Part shown: positions 8,073 to 18,309 of the stretch, piece after piece
Numbering within the stretch: the first letter of the stretch is position 1
Layout: each line of letters starts with the position of its first letter
Origin: Yoonia sp. GPGPB17
GTDB taxonomy: Bacteria; Pseudomonadota; Alphaproteobacteria; Rhodobacterales; Rhodobacteraceae
DNA length: 64,000 bases
Direction of reading: 5' to 3'
Assembly: GCF_037892195.1 (NCBI RefSeq)
Contig: NZ_JATACI010000002.1
Span: 2,294,001-2,358,000 of the forward strand
Notes under the pieces: model-generated
Told to the model about the DNA's origin: nothing
What the model saw: only the letters and a program-made list of their open reading frames with translations
Databases searched by the model: none
Translations under genes and position numbers: made by a program

Positions 8073-9406
8073 CCTTTTGCGCCCATCAAGACCGCATGAA
8101 TATCCATCGCGGCATCGCGCCCCTCGGCCACGGCAGTCACTGTCAGGTCATCACCACCACTGGCACAGTCACCACCGGCCCAAACACCATCGTGGCTGGT
8201 GCGACCGGCACCCGTCACAGCAATCTTGCGCCCTTCCAGATCTAGCCCGCCATCGGTGGTCAGCGTCTGTCCAATCGCTTTGAAAACTTGATCAGCGGCA
8301 AGTCGGATCGTCTCACCCGTCCCTTTCAGGCCGCCGCCGTCATCTGCTGTGTATTCCAACTCAATCTCGCGCACGGCACCGTTGCCATGGATCGCAACCG
8401 GCTGCGCGTTGAACATCAAACGCACGCCTTTGGAGGCTGCGAGGTCTTGCTCATATGCGCTCGCGCTCATCGCATCGCGGCCACGACGGTAGGCAATTGT
8501 GACGTTCTGGGCACCCAGCAGCTTGGATTGCACAGCAGCGTCGACGGCTGTCATGCCGCCGCCGATGACAACCACATCACGCCCGACGGGTAGCGTTGCA
8601 AGATCACCGGCTTGCCTCAGGTCCTTGATAAAATCGACCGCATCGCGAACGCCATCTTTGTCTTCGCCTTCGCTGCGCAAAGCGTTCACTCCGCCAAGGC
8701 CTACACCAAGGAACACCGCATCAAAGCAATGGGTCAGGGAGTCCATGGTCAGTTCATCCCCAAGACGCATACCCGGTTTGATCTCAATCCCACCAATGCC
8801 GAGCAGCCAATCCACCTCGCGCGCGGCAAAATCGTCGGTGGATTTATAGGCAGCAATGCCGAATTCGTTCAGCCCGCCCGCCTTGGCCGCAGCATCGTAG
8901 ATTGTCACGTCATGGCCATGCATCGCCAACCGATGGGCACAAGCCAACCCGGCAGGTCCGGCACCGACAACCGCGATCTTCTTACCCGTCTCTGGCGCAC
9001 GGTCATAAGGATGGCGCTGTTTGGCCATCAGGGTATCGGTGGCATGTCGCTGCAAGCGCCCGATCTCAACCGGCTTACCCTCGGCCAATTCACGCACGCA
9101 CGCCTGTTCGCAGAGGTCTTCTGTCGGGCACACACGGGCGCACATGCCGCCGAGAATGTTCTGATCAAAGATGGTTTTCGCTGCTGCCTCGGACGTGCCC
9201 GTGCTGATCTGGCGGATAAAGAGCGGGATGTCGATCTCTGTCGGGCAGGCCGTCACACAGGGCGCATCATGGCAAAAATAGCAACGATCTGCAGCAACTG
9301 CAGCCTCGTGCGGCGCGAATGGTGCATGTAAGTCTGCGAAGTTTTCGGCAAGCGCGTCTTCTGGCAAACGCGCCGCGGCAATACCGGGGGTCATAGGGCT
9401 GGACAT
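8069..9406 (-). CDS. preT: NAD(P)-dependent dihydropyrimidine dehydrogenase subunit PreT
   Basis: This 445-aa flavoprotein resembles the glutamate synthase small subunit and passes electrons from NAD(P)H to PreA. N-terminal cysteines CYFCHDAPC, ACPT, CARVCPTEDLCEQAC (~40-105) bind Fe-S clusters; AVVGAGPAGLACAHRLA (~143) is the FAD dinucleotide fold and VVIGGGMTAVDAA (~279) the NAD(P)H fold; VFKAIGQTL and AGGDCASGGDD close the family pattern. I favour ATG 9406 (AGGA nearby) over in-frame ATGs at 9415 or 9433. First gene of the preT-(119 aa)-preA unit, with a RutR-like dyad upstream. Confidence 0.93.
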   Translation of the reverse strand: MSSPMTPGIAAARLPEDALAENFADLHAPFAPHEAAVAADRCYFCHDAPCVTACPTEIDIPLFIRQISTGTSEAAAKTIFDQNILGGMCARVCPTEDLCEQACVRELAEGKPVEIGRLQRHATDTLMAKQRHPYDRAPETGKKIAVVGAGPAGLACAHRLAMHGHDVTIYDAAAKAGGLNEFGIAAYKSTDDFAAREVDWLLGIGGIEIKPGMRLGDELTMDSLTHCFDAVFLGVGLGGVNALRSEGEDKDGVRDAVDFIKDLRQAGDLATLPVGRDVVVIGGGMTAVDAAVQSKLLGAQNVTIAYRRGRDAMSASAYEQDLAASKGVRLMFNAQPVAIHGNGAVREIELEYTADDGGGLKGTGETIRLAADQVFKAIGQTLTTDGGLDLEGRKIAVTGAGRTSHDGVWAGGDCASGGDDLTVTAVAEGRDAAMDIHAVLMGAKG

Positions 9407-9457
9407 GGGTGTCATCCTGTCGTGGCTTCTCACGAACAGCCTGCCACAGTTTTATTT

Positions 9458-9473
9458 TTTATCAAATGGTAAA
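9458..9473. promoter_or_regulatory. Degenerate RutR-like operator upstream of preT
   Basis: TTTATCAAATGGTAAA matches TTGACCA-N2-TGGTCAA at 11 of 14 specified positions and keeps the dyad (TTTATCA against TTTACCA when folded). It lies ~52 nt upstream of the preferred preT start. This would place preT-preA under the same regulator as the amidase gene. The match alone is not proof. Confidence 0.5.
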
Positions 9474-9525
9474 TTTTTGGCGATTTGCGAAAAGGCCCGT
9501 GAGCGTCTGATTATGGATCAGGATG

Positions 9526-9546
9526 CCTCCGGCGGAGGTATTTTTT
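9526..9546. repeat. CCTCC-GGC-GGAGG stem-loop followed by T-run
   Basis: This short perfect hairpin ends in TATTTTTT on the plus strand. Such GCCTCCGGCGGAGG-T(n) elements recur in Rhodobacterales intergenic regions. No plus-strand gene lies upstream, so its terminator orientation does not fit a local transcript; it may be the generic dispersed element. It separates the Gfo/Idh gene end (9571) from the preT promoter. Confidence 0.5.
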
Positions 9547-9570
9547 CAACATGAAAAGCAAAGGGTTAGA

Positions 9571-10479
9571 TCAAAAATGGAACGGGTCGACTGTGATCCG
9601 TTTGCCCAACGTGAGCGCGTCGGCCACATGGATCATTGGCGATACGTCCACCTCTGATGCGCTATTTTTCACCAGTTCTGCCATACGATCATAGAGTGCG
9701 GGGTACTCGCGGTTATTGCCAGCGACGATCTCTTTGCCAGCGATGATCAAACGGTCACCACCGTCGTGCAGGTGTAGCGTGCCCGCCGTGGTTTCCACAG
9801 TGATGTCCCAGTTCTGCGGCCCCTCTTGCCGCCAATCAAAGTCACCCGTGACATTCTCGGTCCATTGCAGCTGTGCTGCAATCGGTGTGTCCCGGTTTTC
9901 AGGGAAATACAGGTCTGCAACGCGCAGATGGATCGGCATTAGCAGGATTTCAGTGATGATCGAAAGGGCATTGCTGCCGGGATCAAAGACCCCCATGCCG
10001 CCGGGCGCAAAAACCCATTCCTGCCCCGGATGCCAGCGCCGCACGTCTTCCTTCCAAGTGATATGCGCGCCAGTAACACTTTTGTCGGCAAGCCATGCTT
10101 TGGCGGGCGCAACCCCTTTGGCCATGCGGCTATGCCATGTGGTGTAGAGCGTGACGCCTGCATCTTTTGCCATTTTGGCCAGCGCATCGACCTCTGCAAG
10201 TGTCGCACCGGGTGGTTTTTCGAGCATCACGTGGCGACCTGCCGCAATGGCTTTGGCCGCGTAATCGTAGCGCGGCACCGGGGGCAGACAGAGCGATATG
10301 ACAGGGACATCCGGCCGTTCGTTCAGCATCTGATCAAAATCAGTGTAGGCGGGGACGCCATCTACCGTGCCTGCCCTGCTGACGGTTGCGGCCAGTTCCC
10401 ACTCATCGCTGCCGTTGATCGCGGGTACGTGCTGATCGACCGCGATCTTGCCGATCCCTACCAGACAAATGGGCGTCAT
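9571..10479 (-). CDS. Gfo/Idh/MocA-family oxidoreductase, probable D-galactose/L-arabinose 1-dehydrogenase
   Basis: This 302-aa NAD(P)-dependent enzyme has an N-terminal Rossmann motif VGIGKIAVDQHVPAI, the family EKPPGATL loop (~95-102) and catalytic-region Lys/Asp/His residues (KEDVRRWHPGQEW). The compact size and GKIAVDQHVPAI start resemble bacterial galactose 1-dehydrogenases. It overlaps the upstream IlvD/Edd dehydratase gene by one nucleotide (TGATG), so the pair likely oxidises an aldose and then dehydrates the aldonate. Substrate is inference from the pairing. Confidence 0.8.
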   Translation of the reverse strand: MTPICLVGIGKIAVDQHVPAINGSDEWELAATVSRAGTVDGVPAYTDFDQMLNERPDVPVISLCLPPVPRYDYAAKAIAAGRHVMLEKPPGATLAEVDALAKMAKDAGVTLYTTWHSRMAKGVAPAKAWLADKSVTGAHITWKEDVRRWHPGQEWVFAPGGMGVFDPGSNALSIITEILLMPIHLRVADLYFPENRDTPIAAQLQWTENVTGDFDWRQEGPQNWDITVETTAGTLHLHDGGDRLIIAGKEIVAGNNREYPALYDRMAELVKNSASEVDVSPMIHVADALTLGKRITVDPFHF

Positions 10480-12239
10480 CAGTGGGCTTCCTTGCCAACG
10501 GCATTGCCGCGGTGACCGACGAGGAAATCGAAATCTGCGCCTGTGTCTGCGCCCATCACACGGTCATGGTAGAGCATGGCATAGCCGCTTTCCGGGCGTG
10601 GATTGGCCCCAGATTTTTCGGCGGTCCATTCTGCCATACGGGACGCGAGTTCTTCATCGGTGATATCCAGATGGATACGGCGACCTGCAACGTCTAGCTC
10701 AATCATGTCGCCATCACGCACCACGGCCAGTGGGCCACCTACGGCGGCCTCTGGCGAGGTGTGCAATACGACCGTGCCGAAGGCGGTGCCCGACATACGC
10801 GCATCGGAAATCCGCACCATGTCTGTGATCCCTTTCTTTAGGATCTTCGGCGGCAGCCCCATGTTCCCAACCTCGGCCATGCCCGGATACCCGCGCGGGC
10901 CACAGTTTTTCAGAACCATCACGCAGGTTTCGTCGATATCCAGATCATCATCGTTGATCCGCGCTTTGTAGTCGTCAATGTCCTCAAACACGACGGCGCG
11001 GCCTGTGTGCTGCATCAGTTCAGACGTCGCGGCAGAGGGCTTGATCACGGCACCGCCCGGGGCCAGATTGCCGCGCAGAACGGCGATGCCACCCGATTGG
11101 GTCAGCGCCTTTTCAACCGGCAGGATCACGTCCTCATTCCAGTTCTTGACGTGCTTGACTTCGTCCCACATAGACCCGCCTGACACGGTAAGCGCATCCT
11201 TGTGAAGCAGACCCGCTTCGCCCAACCGTTTGATGACGACAGGCAATCCACCCGCATAGAAGAATTCTTCCATCAGGTATTTGCCCGATGGCATCAGGTT
11301 CACGATTGTCGGCACATCACGCCCCAAGCGATCCCAATCGTCCAGTGTTAGCTCAACCCCCTTGGTGCGACCCGCCATGGCCAAAAGGTGAATAACGGCG
11401 TTTGTCGACCCGCCAATCGCGGCATTCGTGCGAATGGCGTTTTCAAACGCTTCTTTCGTCATCACATCAGACGGCTTTAGGTCATCCTTCACCATATCCA
11501 CAATGCGCCGCCCCGTCAGATGCGCCATCACCCGGCGGCGGCTATCAACAGCTGGAATTGCGGCATTGCCGGACAAAGCCATGCCCAGCGCCTCGGCCAT
11601 AGAGGCCATCGTGCTGGCGGTGCCCATCGTGTTACAGGAACCAGGTGAGCGAGACATGGAAGCCTCAGCCTCGACGAACTCTTCCGCAGTCATGGTGCCA
11701 GCGCGGACCGCTTCAGAGAATTTCCAAAGATGTGTACCAGAGCCCACCCGTTCACCATGGAACATCCCGTTGAGCATCGGGCCGCCAGAAACGACGATTG
11801 TAAGCAGATCGACAGAGGCAGCACCCATCAATAGCGCAGGCGTGGTCTTGTCGCAGCTCGTAGCCAGCAGCACGACACCATCCATCGACATACCCCGTAT
11901 CGCCTCTTCGACGTCCATGGCGCACAGGTTGCGGAACATCATCGCGGTCGGGCGCAGGCTTGACTCCGCTGGCGAGAACACCGGGAACTCGACCGGAAAA
12001 CCACCCGCCTCGTAAATCCCGAACTTCACCCTTTCGGCCAGATCGCGCAGATGCGCATTGCAAGGCGTCAGCTCTGACCACGTATTGCAAATCCCCACGA
12101 CAGGTCGCCCGTCCAGCAAATCGGCTGGCAAACCCTGGTTCTTCATCCATGACCGGTGATAGATCGCGTCCTTTGACGACCCCCCGAACCATTCCTGAGA
12201 CCGCAGCTTGCGGGGCCACTTCGCGGGCTTGAATGCCAT
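10479..12239 (-). CDS. IlvD/Edd-family dehydratase, probable L-arabonate (sugar acid) dehydratase
   Basis: This 586-aa enzyme dehydrates an aldonic acid to its 2-keto-3-deoxy form. Conserved Fe-S cysteines are visible in GICNTWSELTPCN (~49-61), LLATSCDKTTP (~124-134) and SRSPGSCNTMG (~196-206). The ~585-aa length and RSQEWFGG start match pentonate dehydratases rather than dihydroxyacid dehydratase (IlvD) or phosphogluconate dehydratase (Edd). It is co-transcribed with the downstream Gfo/Idh dehydrogenase and divergent from a class II aldolase; a shared operator-like dyad lies between them. Confidence 0.87.
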   Translation of the reverse strand: MAFKPAKWPRKLRSQEWFGGSSKDAIYHRSWMKNQGLPADLLDGRPVVGICNTWSELTPCNAHLRDLAERVKFGIYEAGGFPVEFPVFSPAESSLRPTAMMFRNLCAMDVEEAIRGMSMDGVVLLATSCDKTTPALLMGAASVDLLTIVVSGGPMLNGMFHGERVGSGTHLWKFSEAVRAGTMTAEEFVEAEASMSRSPGSCNTMGTASTMASMAEALGMALSGNAAIPAVDSRRRVMAHLTGRRIVDMVKDDLKPSDVMTKEAFENAIRTNAAIGGSTNAVIHLLAMAGRTKGVELTLDDWDRLGRDVPTIVNLMPSGKYLMEEFFYAGGLPVVIKRLGEAGLLHKDALTVSGGSMWDEVKHVKNWNEDVILPVEKALTQSGGIAVLRGNLAPGGAVIKPSAATSELMQHTGRAVVFEDIDDYKARINDDDLDIDETCVMVLKNCGPRGYPGMAEVGNMGLPPKILKKGITDMVRISDARMSGTAFGTVVLHTSPEAAVGGPLAVVRDGDMIELDVAGRRIHLDITDEELASRMAEWTAEKSGANPRPESGYAMLYHDRVMGADTGADFDFLVGHRGNAVGKEAH

Positions 12240-12261
12240 GTTAAGACTTCCTTTGATGGGG

Positions 12262-12276
12262 TTGATACGTCATCAA
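12262..12276. promoter_or_regulatory. Operator-like dyad in the dehydratase/aldolase divergent promoter
   Basis: TTGATACGTCATCAA is a perfect 5-bp inverted repeat (TTGAT/ATCAA) with a 5-nt spacer. It lies 23 nt from the dehydratase start and 35 nt from the aldolase start, a likely operator position for both. The 5-nt spacer argues against FNR. No regulator gene is adjacent. Confidence 0.4.
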
Positions 12277-12310
12277 TACCCTGCACCATACCCAATTCCA
12301 AGGAGCCGTC

Positions 12311-13061
12311 ATGAATACCCATCCACAAAACATTGCCCATTGGGCCGAACGGGTTGATATGGCTGCTGCCTTCCGCTGGACTGCGCGTTTGAACATGCAC
12401 GAAGGGGTCGCAAATCATATCAGTCTGGCAATCAATGATGATGGCACCAAGTTCCTGATGAACCCCAATCAAATGCACTTTAGCCGGATCAAGGCGAGTG
12501 ATCTGATCACCGTGGATGCGAATGATCCTGACACGCTGAAAGGACCAAACGCGCCGGACCCCACGGCCTGGGGGCTGCATGGGGGCATTCACCGTTTGGT
12601 GCCGCATGCCCGCTGCGCGATGCATGTGCATTCAATCTTTGCGACGGTGCTTGCGTCTCTCAAGGACAGCCGCCTGCCACCGATTGATCAGAACTGCGCC
12701 ACGTTCTTTAACCGCTATGTGATTGACGATGGCTATGGCGGTTTGGCGTTTGAAGAGGAAGGCGAGCGCTGTGCAGCCTTGTTCAGCGACCCCAAACAAA
12801 AGGTCATGATCATGGGCAACCACGGTGTGCTTGTGATTGGTGATAGCGTGGCTGAAACCTTCAACCGGATGTACTACTTCGAGCGGTCCTGCGAGACGTA
12901 CATCCGCGCCCCTGCAGACCGGGATGGCGTTACGTGTTCTACCGGATGACATCGCCGAAAAAACCGCGCAGGAGTTGGAAGAGTATCCTGAGCAGGATGT
13001 GCGGCATCTGGCGGAGTTGAAGGCGATTTTGGATAATGAGAGTGCAGATTACGCAAGCTAG
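12311..13061 (+). pseudogene. Class II aldolase/adducin family protein, interrupted by one frameshift
   Basis: The first segment (12311-~12910) shows class II aldolase features: the metal-binding HVHS and a later GNHGVLV, with MYYFERSCETYIRA. The frame breaks at a CCCC run (12909-12912). The next frame continues with LQTGMALRVLPDD and EELEEYP-like C-terminal sequence to TAG at 13061. Removing one C rejoins a ~249-aa protein of normal length. Members cleave or epimerise sugar-phosphate or keto-acid aldols with a divalent metal. Its place opposite a sugar-acid dehydratase suggests the same catabolic route. A sequencing error is as likely as true decay. Confidence 0.8.
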
Positions 13062-13156
13062 CCCGCCACTAAACGCCTGGCGTCAAAAGTTTTCTTGCCT
13101 ACGGCGCCCAATGAATGAGGGCTTGTGATGACACCCGGACTGAGCCACTTAGAGAT

Positions 13157-14017
13157 ATGACCAAGACACTGCTTTCCTTTGGCCACGGTTATAGCGCCCG
13201 CGCTCTGTCTCGCCTGTTGCTCCCACAGGATTGGCGCATCATTGGCACTACGCGATCCGAAGACAAAGCACCGCGCCTGATGAACGAAGGGATCGAACCG
13301 CGCATCTGGCCGGGGGCCGATATGATCCCGGCACTGAATGCAGCAACGCATTTGCTGATCTCGGCGGCGCCGGGTGATGCAGGCGATCCGGTGTTGGCGG
13401 AACTGCGCGAAGAGATCATGCAGCGCGCAGATCAGTTTGAATGGGTTGGTTATCTGTCCACAACGGGCGTCTATGGCGACCACCAAGGTGATTGGGTCGA
13501 TGAAAACACCCCCCTCACCCCGGCCACAAAAAGAGGCATCGCGCGGGTTGAGGCAGAGGCAGCATGGTCCTCTATTCCAGACCTGCCACTGCATATTTTC
13601 CGTCTGGTAAGCATCTATGGACCCGGACGCGGGCCTTTCTCGAAGGTACGCAATGGCACCGCGCGGCGGATCATCAAAAAGGGGCAGGTGTTCAGCCGCA
13701 CGCATGTGGCCGATATTGCGCGTGTCCTTGCCGCCTCAATCAACAAGCCGAACCCCGGCGCGGCCTATAACGTCTGCGACAACGACCCGGCGCCGCCGGA
13801 GGATGTGATCGCCTATGCCGCCGAACTGTTGGGGCAACCGATCCCGGAAGCCGTCGATTTTGAAACGGCCGAAATGACCCCAATGGCCCGCAGCTTTTAT
13901 GCTGAGAGCAAGAAGGTGCGCAACGACCGCATCAAGGATGAGTTGGGGGTCGAACTGCTGTACCCCGACTATAAATCAGGGCTTAAGGCGTTGCTGGCGC
14001 AGGAAATCGGCGCCTGA
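13157..14017 (+). CDS. SDR-family NAD(P)-dependent epimerase/dehydratase-like protein
   Basis: This 286-aa extended SDR-like protein begins SFGHGYSARALSRLL, a YeeZ-like variant of the Rossmann glycine motif. YLSTTGVYGDHQGDWVDE (~96-113) corresponds to the sugar-nucleotide epimerase active-site strand with the Tyr of the catalytic pair; RLVSIYGPGRGPF follows. The start at 13157 gives the Rossmann fold at once; an in-frame ATG at 13115 adds a poor leader. Substrate unknown. It overlaps the convergent membrane-protein gene by 35 nt. Confidence 0.8.
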   Translation: MTKTLLSFGHGYSARALSRLLLPQDWRIIGTTRSEDKAPRLMNEGIEPRIWPGADMIPALNAATHLLISAAPGDAGDPVLAELREEIMQRADQFEWVGYLSTTGVYGDHQGDWVDENTPLTPATKRGIARVEAEAAWSSIPDLPLHIFRLVSIYGPGRGPFSKVRNGTARRIIKKGQVFSRTHVADIARVLAASINKPNPGAAYNVCDNDPAPPEDVIAYAAELLGQPIPEAVDFETAEMTPMARSFYAESKKVRNDRIKDELGVELLYPDYKSGLKALLAQEIGA

Positions 14018-14639
14018 ACGCCCAGGCGATACCCGCATAAATCAACAAGAATACAACGCCAGTGGCGAAGTAAGAGCCGTAAACGATCATACGATCCGCA
14101 AACTCCAGATTGTTCAGGAACGGATAGGGCAAACCACTCGTCACTGTGCCTGACGGGCTGGTGTTCAGTGGTTCGTAGACCAACTCCGCGATTGAGAGAT
14201 AGGCAGCTACTACACCAAACAGCCAAGCGAAGGCCGCACCTAGCCTGCGGTAACTGCGATGGATGAATATGCTGTCTATCACCTGTAACGCAGGCCCCAG
14301 CCCGTGCAGATATAGCTCCAGATGCCAGCTGTTCAGCTGCCCGTCGCTGGTCACAGAATTTGGGTCTGCAAAGAAGAGTCGCCAGTAAAGAAGCACAACC
14401 ATCGTGTTGATCACCGCCGTCATACAGACGAATCCATCCCAGCGGCGGGTGCTGCGTTCCTCCTCAATCGCCATCATACGGCTGAAGGCGAAGAACGAAC
14501 AAAACAAAGCCCAGACGGTGAGGAACCGAAACGGACCACCAAACTGGTCCCAGCCGCCAAAAACCAGCATGCGGATGCAATAGCCCCCGGCTAAAAGAAA
14601 CGCGGTCCAGCGGAAAATCAAACGCGGGTTCATCGACAT
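13983..14639 (-). CDS. Multi-pass membrane protein (FAR-17a/AIG1- or Pr6Pr-like)
   Basis: This 218-aa protein has about six hydrophobic segments. The central WHLELYLHGLGPALQVIDS, with a conserved-looking His and Asp in membrane context, recalls the AIG1/ADTRP or Pr6Pr families, some of whose eukaryotic members hydrolyse lipid esters. This family call is tentative. The 3' end overlaps the SDR gene on the other strand by 35 nt. The ribosome-binding site is weak. Function unknown. Confidence 0.6.
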   Translation of the reverse strand: MSMNPRLIFRWTAFLLAGGYCIRMLVFGGWDQFGGPFRFLTVWALFCSFFAFSRMMAIEEERSTRRWDGFVCMTAVINTMVVLLYWRLFFADPNSVTSDGQLNSWHLELYLHGLGPALQVIDSIFIHRSYRRLGAAFAWLFGVVAAYLSIAELVYEPLNTSPSGTVTSGLPYPFLNNLEFADRMIVYGSYFATGVVFLLIYAGIAWAFRRRFPAPATP

Positions 14640-14775
14640 TTAAGGCTCACTTTTTAAGCAGAGCATGCGCAGCGCTGCGAATATCCGTCCAGCATAACCT
14701 CACGTCCCGACAGGCTCTTGCTCAAATGTTGCAAACAACCCATATCAAGGGCGCTCTTCATTAAAGGCTAACTGT

Positions 14776-15552
14776 ATGACCCTTCGCCAAAAAACCGCTG
14801 ATCTGCTTGAAACTGCCTGGGTGCGCAATTTCATCGTCGGCGTGATCATCTTCAATGCCGTGATCCTGGGGATGGAGACATCCAAAACCATCATGGCGGC
14901 GGCGGGTCCTTTGATTACGGCGCTTGATAATCTTTGCCTTGCGATCTTTGTGGTTGAGCTTGCGGCGAAGTTCTTTGCCCAGCGTGCTCAATTCTTCCGC
15001 AGCGGTTGGAACATCTTTGATTTCATCATTGTCGGCGTGTCACTGGTGCCCGGCAATGGCGGTTTGTCCGTTCTGCGTGCGCTGCGCATTCTGCGAGTCC
15101 TGCGTGTCATCTCAGTCGTGCCATCCCTGCGCCGGGTGGTCGAAGGTTTCGTGACCGCCCTGCCCGGCATGGGGTCGGTATTTCTGTTGATGGGCATTGT
15201 GTTCTATATCGCCGCTGTCATGGCGACCAAGCTCTTTGGCACATCATTCCCCGAATGGTTCGGCACCTTGGGTCGCTCGGGCTATTCCCTGTTCCAGATC
15301 ATGACGCTGGAAAGCTGGTCGATGGGCATCGTGCGCCCGGTGATGGAAGTCTACCCCTATGCGTGGGTGTTCTTCGTGCCATTCATTATGGTGACCACTT
15401 TTGCTGTGGTGAACCTGTTGGTCGGTCTGATCGTGAATTCGATGCAGGACGCACATGCCGAGGAAGGCAATGCCGCCACAGATGCCTATCGCGACGAGGT
15501 GATGAAAAAGCTGGAAGCGATTGAGGCGCGTCTCGATCAGGGTGGCAAATAG
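14776..15552 (+). CDS. Bacterial voltage-gated sodium channel (NaChBac/NavAb type)
   Basis: This 258-aa single-domain ion channel forms tetramers in the inner membrane. Transmembrane segments S1-S6 can be traced; S4 (~101-120) carries regularly spaced gating arginines (RALRILRVLRVISVVPSLRR). The selectivity filter TLESWSM (177-183) is identical to that reported for NavAb and close to NaChBac TLESWAS, so sodium selectivity is expected. The C-terminal ~30 residues are polar and coiled-coil-like, as in the family. ATG at 14776. It stands alone; roles in marine bacteria include motility and pH/sodium homeostasis. Confidence 0.93.
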   Translation: MTLRQKTADLLETAWVRNFIVGVIIFNAVILGMETSKTIMAAAGPLITALDNLCLAIFVVELAAKFFAQRAQFFRSGWNIFDFIIVGVSLVPGNGGLSVLRALRILRVLRVISVVPSLRRVVEGFVTALPGMGSVFLLMGIVFYIAAVMATKLFGTSFPEWFGTLGRSGYSLFQIMTLESWSMGIVRPVMEVYPYAWVFFVPFIMVTTFAVVNLLVGLIVNSMQDAHAEEGNAATDAYRDEVMKKLEAIEARLDQGGK

Positions 15553-15585
15553 AAAAAACCCCGCCATCACATGGGATGGCGGGGG
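15553..15585 (-). terminator. Rho-independent terminator of ccrM
   Basis: The hairpin CCCCGCCATC / GATGGCGGGG (10-bp stem, 6-nt loop) is followed on the minus strand by TTTTTT. It lies ~80 nt past the ccrM stop and just beyond the end of the convergent channel gene. Confidence 0.85.
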
Positions 15586-15662
15586 AAAAGTTAGTGCTCG
15601 CGTGCCCATCCAGTATTGGACAGGCTTGCCGCAGGCACCGGCGGTATCAACTTTGGTAAAAC

Positions 15663-16861
<1,199 letters not shown>

Positions 16862-16863
<2 letters not shown>

Positions 16864-17494
16864 AGGGGGTTACGTTTTTATCTTGATACAAGATGTTGTG
16901 TATGGGTTTGAAAGAGCGTCTATGATGCGCAGTCACTCCAAACTGCTGGAGCCCCAATTTATGTTGGGCTGTTGGGTATCCGGCGTTCTTCTCCCAGCCA
17001 TAGTGCGGGTGCTGTTGCGCCAATGCCACCATGTGTCTGTCACGCCACACCTTGGCCACGATAGAGGCCGCAGCGATGCTCAAACTGCGCGCATCGCCCT
17101 TGATGATTGTCTCGGATGAGATGGCCAAATCGCGGGGTATCATGTTGCCATCAATCAGCGCGTGATCTGCTTTGGCGGACAATCCTGCAACCGCCCGGAC
17201 CATCGCGATATGTGAGGCGCGCAGGATGTTATGTGCGTCAATCTCGGCAACGGTTGCTTCAGCGATAGAAACGTCAGCAACCGCAAGTAGTTCGTCATAT
17301 AGCGCATCCCGCCGTTTTGCGGTCAGCTTCTTACTATCATTCAACTCGTCAGGGATATGCGCTGGGTTCAGAATGACCGCAGCAGCCACGACTGGCCCGG
17401 CCAATGGCCCGCGTCCGACTTCATCAACGCCCGCCACATGCACAAAACCATGTTCATGTGCGGCACTCTCAAAACTGAAATCGGGTTTGGTCAT
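16862..17494 (-). CDS. rnhB: Ribonuclease HII
   Basis: This 210-aa enzyme cleaves the RNA strand of RNA-DNA hybrids and single ribonucleotides in DNA. The signature VDEVGRGPLAGPVVAAAV (~23-40) holds the first catalytic Asp and Glu, and the later ALIDGN and SIAAASIVAKVWRD carry the remaining acidic/structural residues. Length and motif order are standard. The stop overlaps the last GANTC site upstream of ccrM. Confidence 0.95.
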
Positions 17495-17530
17495 GGGGTC
17501 AGTGACCAGAACACAGCTGTCACTGCAAGG

Positions 17531-17568
17531 AAAAAGGGGCAGAGAGCCATGTCCAACCTCTCTGCCCC
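17531..17568 (-). terminator. Rho-independent terminator downstream of the 157-aa secreted-protein gene
   Basis: An 11-bp GC-rich stem GGGGCAGAGAG / CTCTCTGCCCC is followed on the minus strand by TTTTTCC. It lies ~108 nt past the end of the gene at 17676 and 37 nt before rnhB begins, isolating rnhB transcription. Confidence 0.8.
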
Positions 17569-17675
17569 ATACAGGGTGTTTGCCTCTTTACGCTCTACGC
17601 AGCGCACTCTTTAAAGGGCAAACCACCCAAGGTGGCGCGGTAACCGGGGCATTGGAACCGCGCAACGCCGGCACC

Positions 17676-18149
17676 TTAGTAGTGCCGATCAGAACGGAAA
17701 CCCTGTTCGCGCAGGCACACGGGATCAAAGCCGCGGCGGGGGCCATCTGTGGTATAAATCCGTACGGCGCAGCGATCCGGCAAACGGTTTACATGGCGAT
17801 AGTTCCGCTCAAGGCAGCGTTTGCCGAAAAGGCGTTGCTGTCCAAAGCGCGTTTCAACACTGCGCAGGCAAGCATGCGGCAGCGCGCGGCGTCTGTTTTG
17901 GGCATTCTGATGGTCTCGGTTCAAGTCAGACCACGAGTTGTTGCGTTGCGGTGTCTGATGGACCTGCGTCCTGCGATTGCGGTCGCGATCACGGTTGTTA
18001 TCAATGGCCGCGCCAATCACTGCGATTGCAGCCAGACCAAAAATCAGTTTGCCTACATCGTCACGATCCAGACCTTGCGCCTGAAGGGGCGTTGTCGTGG
18101 CGAGGGTCAGCGACAAAGCGGTAATCCCGGCGATCAATGGCTTAAACAT
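17676..18149 (-). CDS. Secreted protein of unknown function
   Basis: This 157-aa protein has a signal peptide (~1-24, ending LQAQ), a hydrophobic Ala/Ile stretch (LIFGLAAIAVIGAAI, ~35-49) and an Arg/Asn-rich spacer. The C-terminal part has regularly spaced Cys (LPHACLR, GKRCLE, DRCAVR, DPVCLRE). The four Cys suggest two disulfides in the periplasm. No known domain is evident to me. It is divergent from the small secreted protein at 18310. Confidence 0.7.
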   Translation of the reverse strand: MFKPLIAGITALSLTLATTTPLQAQGLDRDDVGKLIFGLAAIAVIGAAIDNNRDRDRNRRTQVHQTPQRNNSWSDLNRDHQNAQNRRRALPHACLRSVETRFGQQRLFGKRCLERNYRHVNRLPDRCAVRIYTTDGPRRGFDPVCLREQGFRSDRHY

Positions 18150-18309
18150 ATCTGCATCCTTTCAGTTCGGGTGCCGTCATGGCGGCGATGAACCAAAATT
18201 GGCGCGAGTGATGCCTGCCAAACAATAACGGGGGATGGTTATACGATTGCCATCGCGATAACATTGGGCGTTATTGAATAGCAGAACGGCTTTGGATCAG
18301 GTGGAGCGC

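Noticed and set aside
9526..9546. Stem-loop with T-run considered as a terminator
   Set aside because: It points along the plus strand where no gene lies upstream; more likely the dispersed Rhodobacterales element.
12262..12276. TTGAT/ATCAA dyad considered as another FNR box
   Set aside because: The spacer is 5 nt instead of 4, so it should not fit FNR-type dimers; listed as an unassigned operator instead.
17172..18191. 339-codon open frame on the plus strand over rnhB and the secreted-protein gene
   Set aside because: Crosses a terminator and two genuine genes on the other strand; no protein features.
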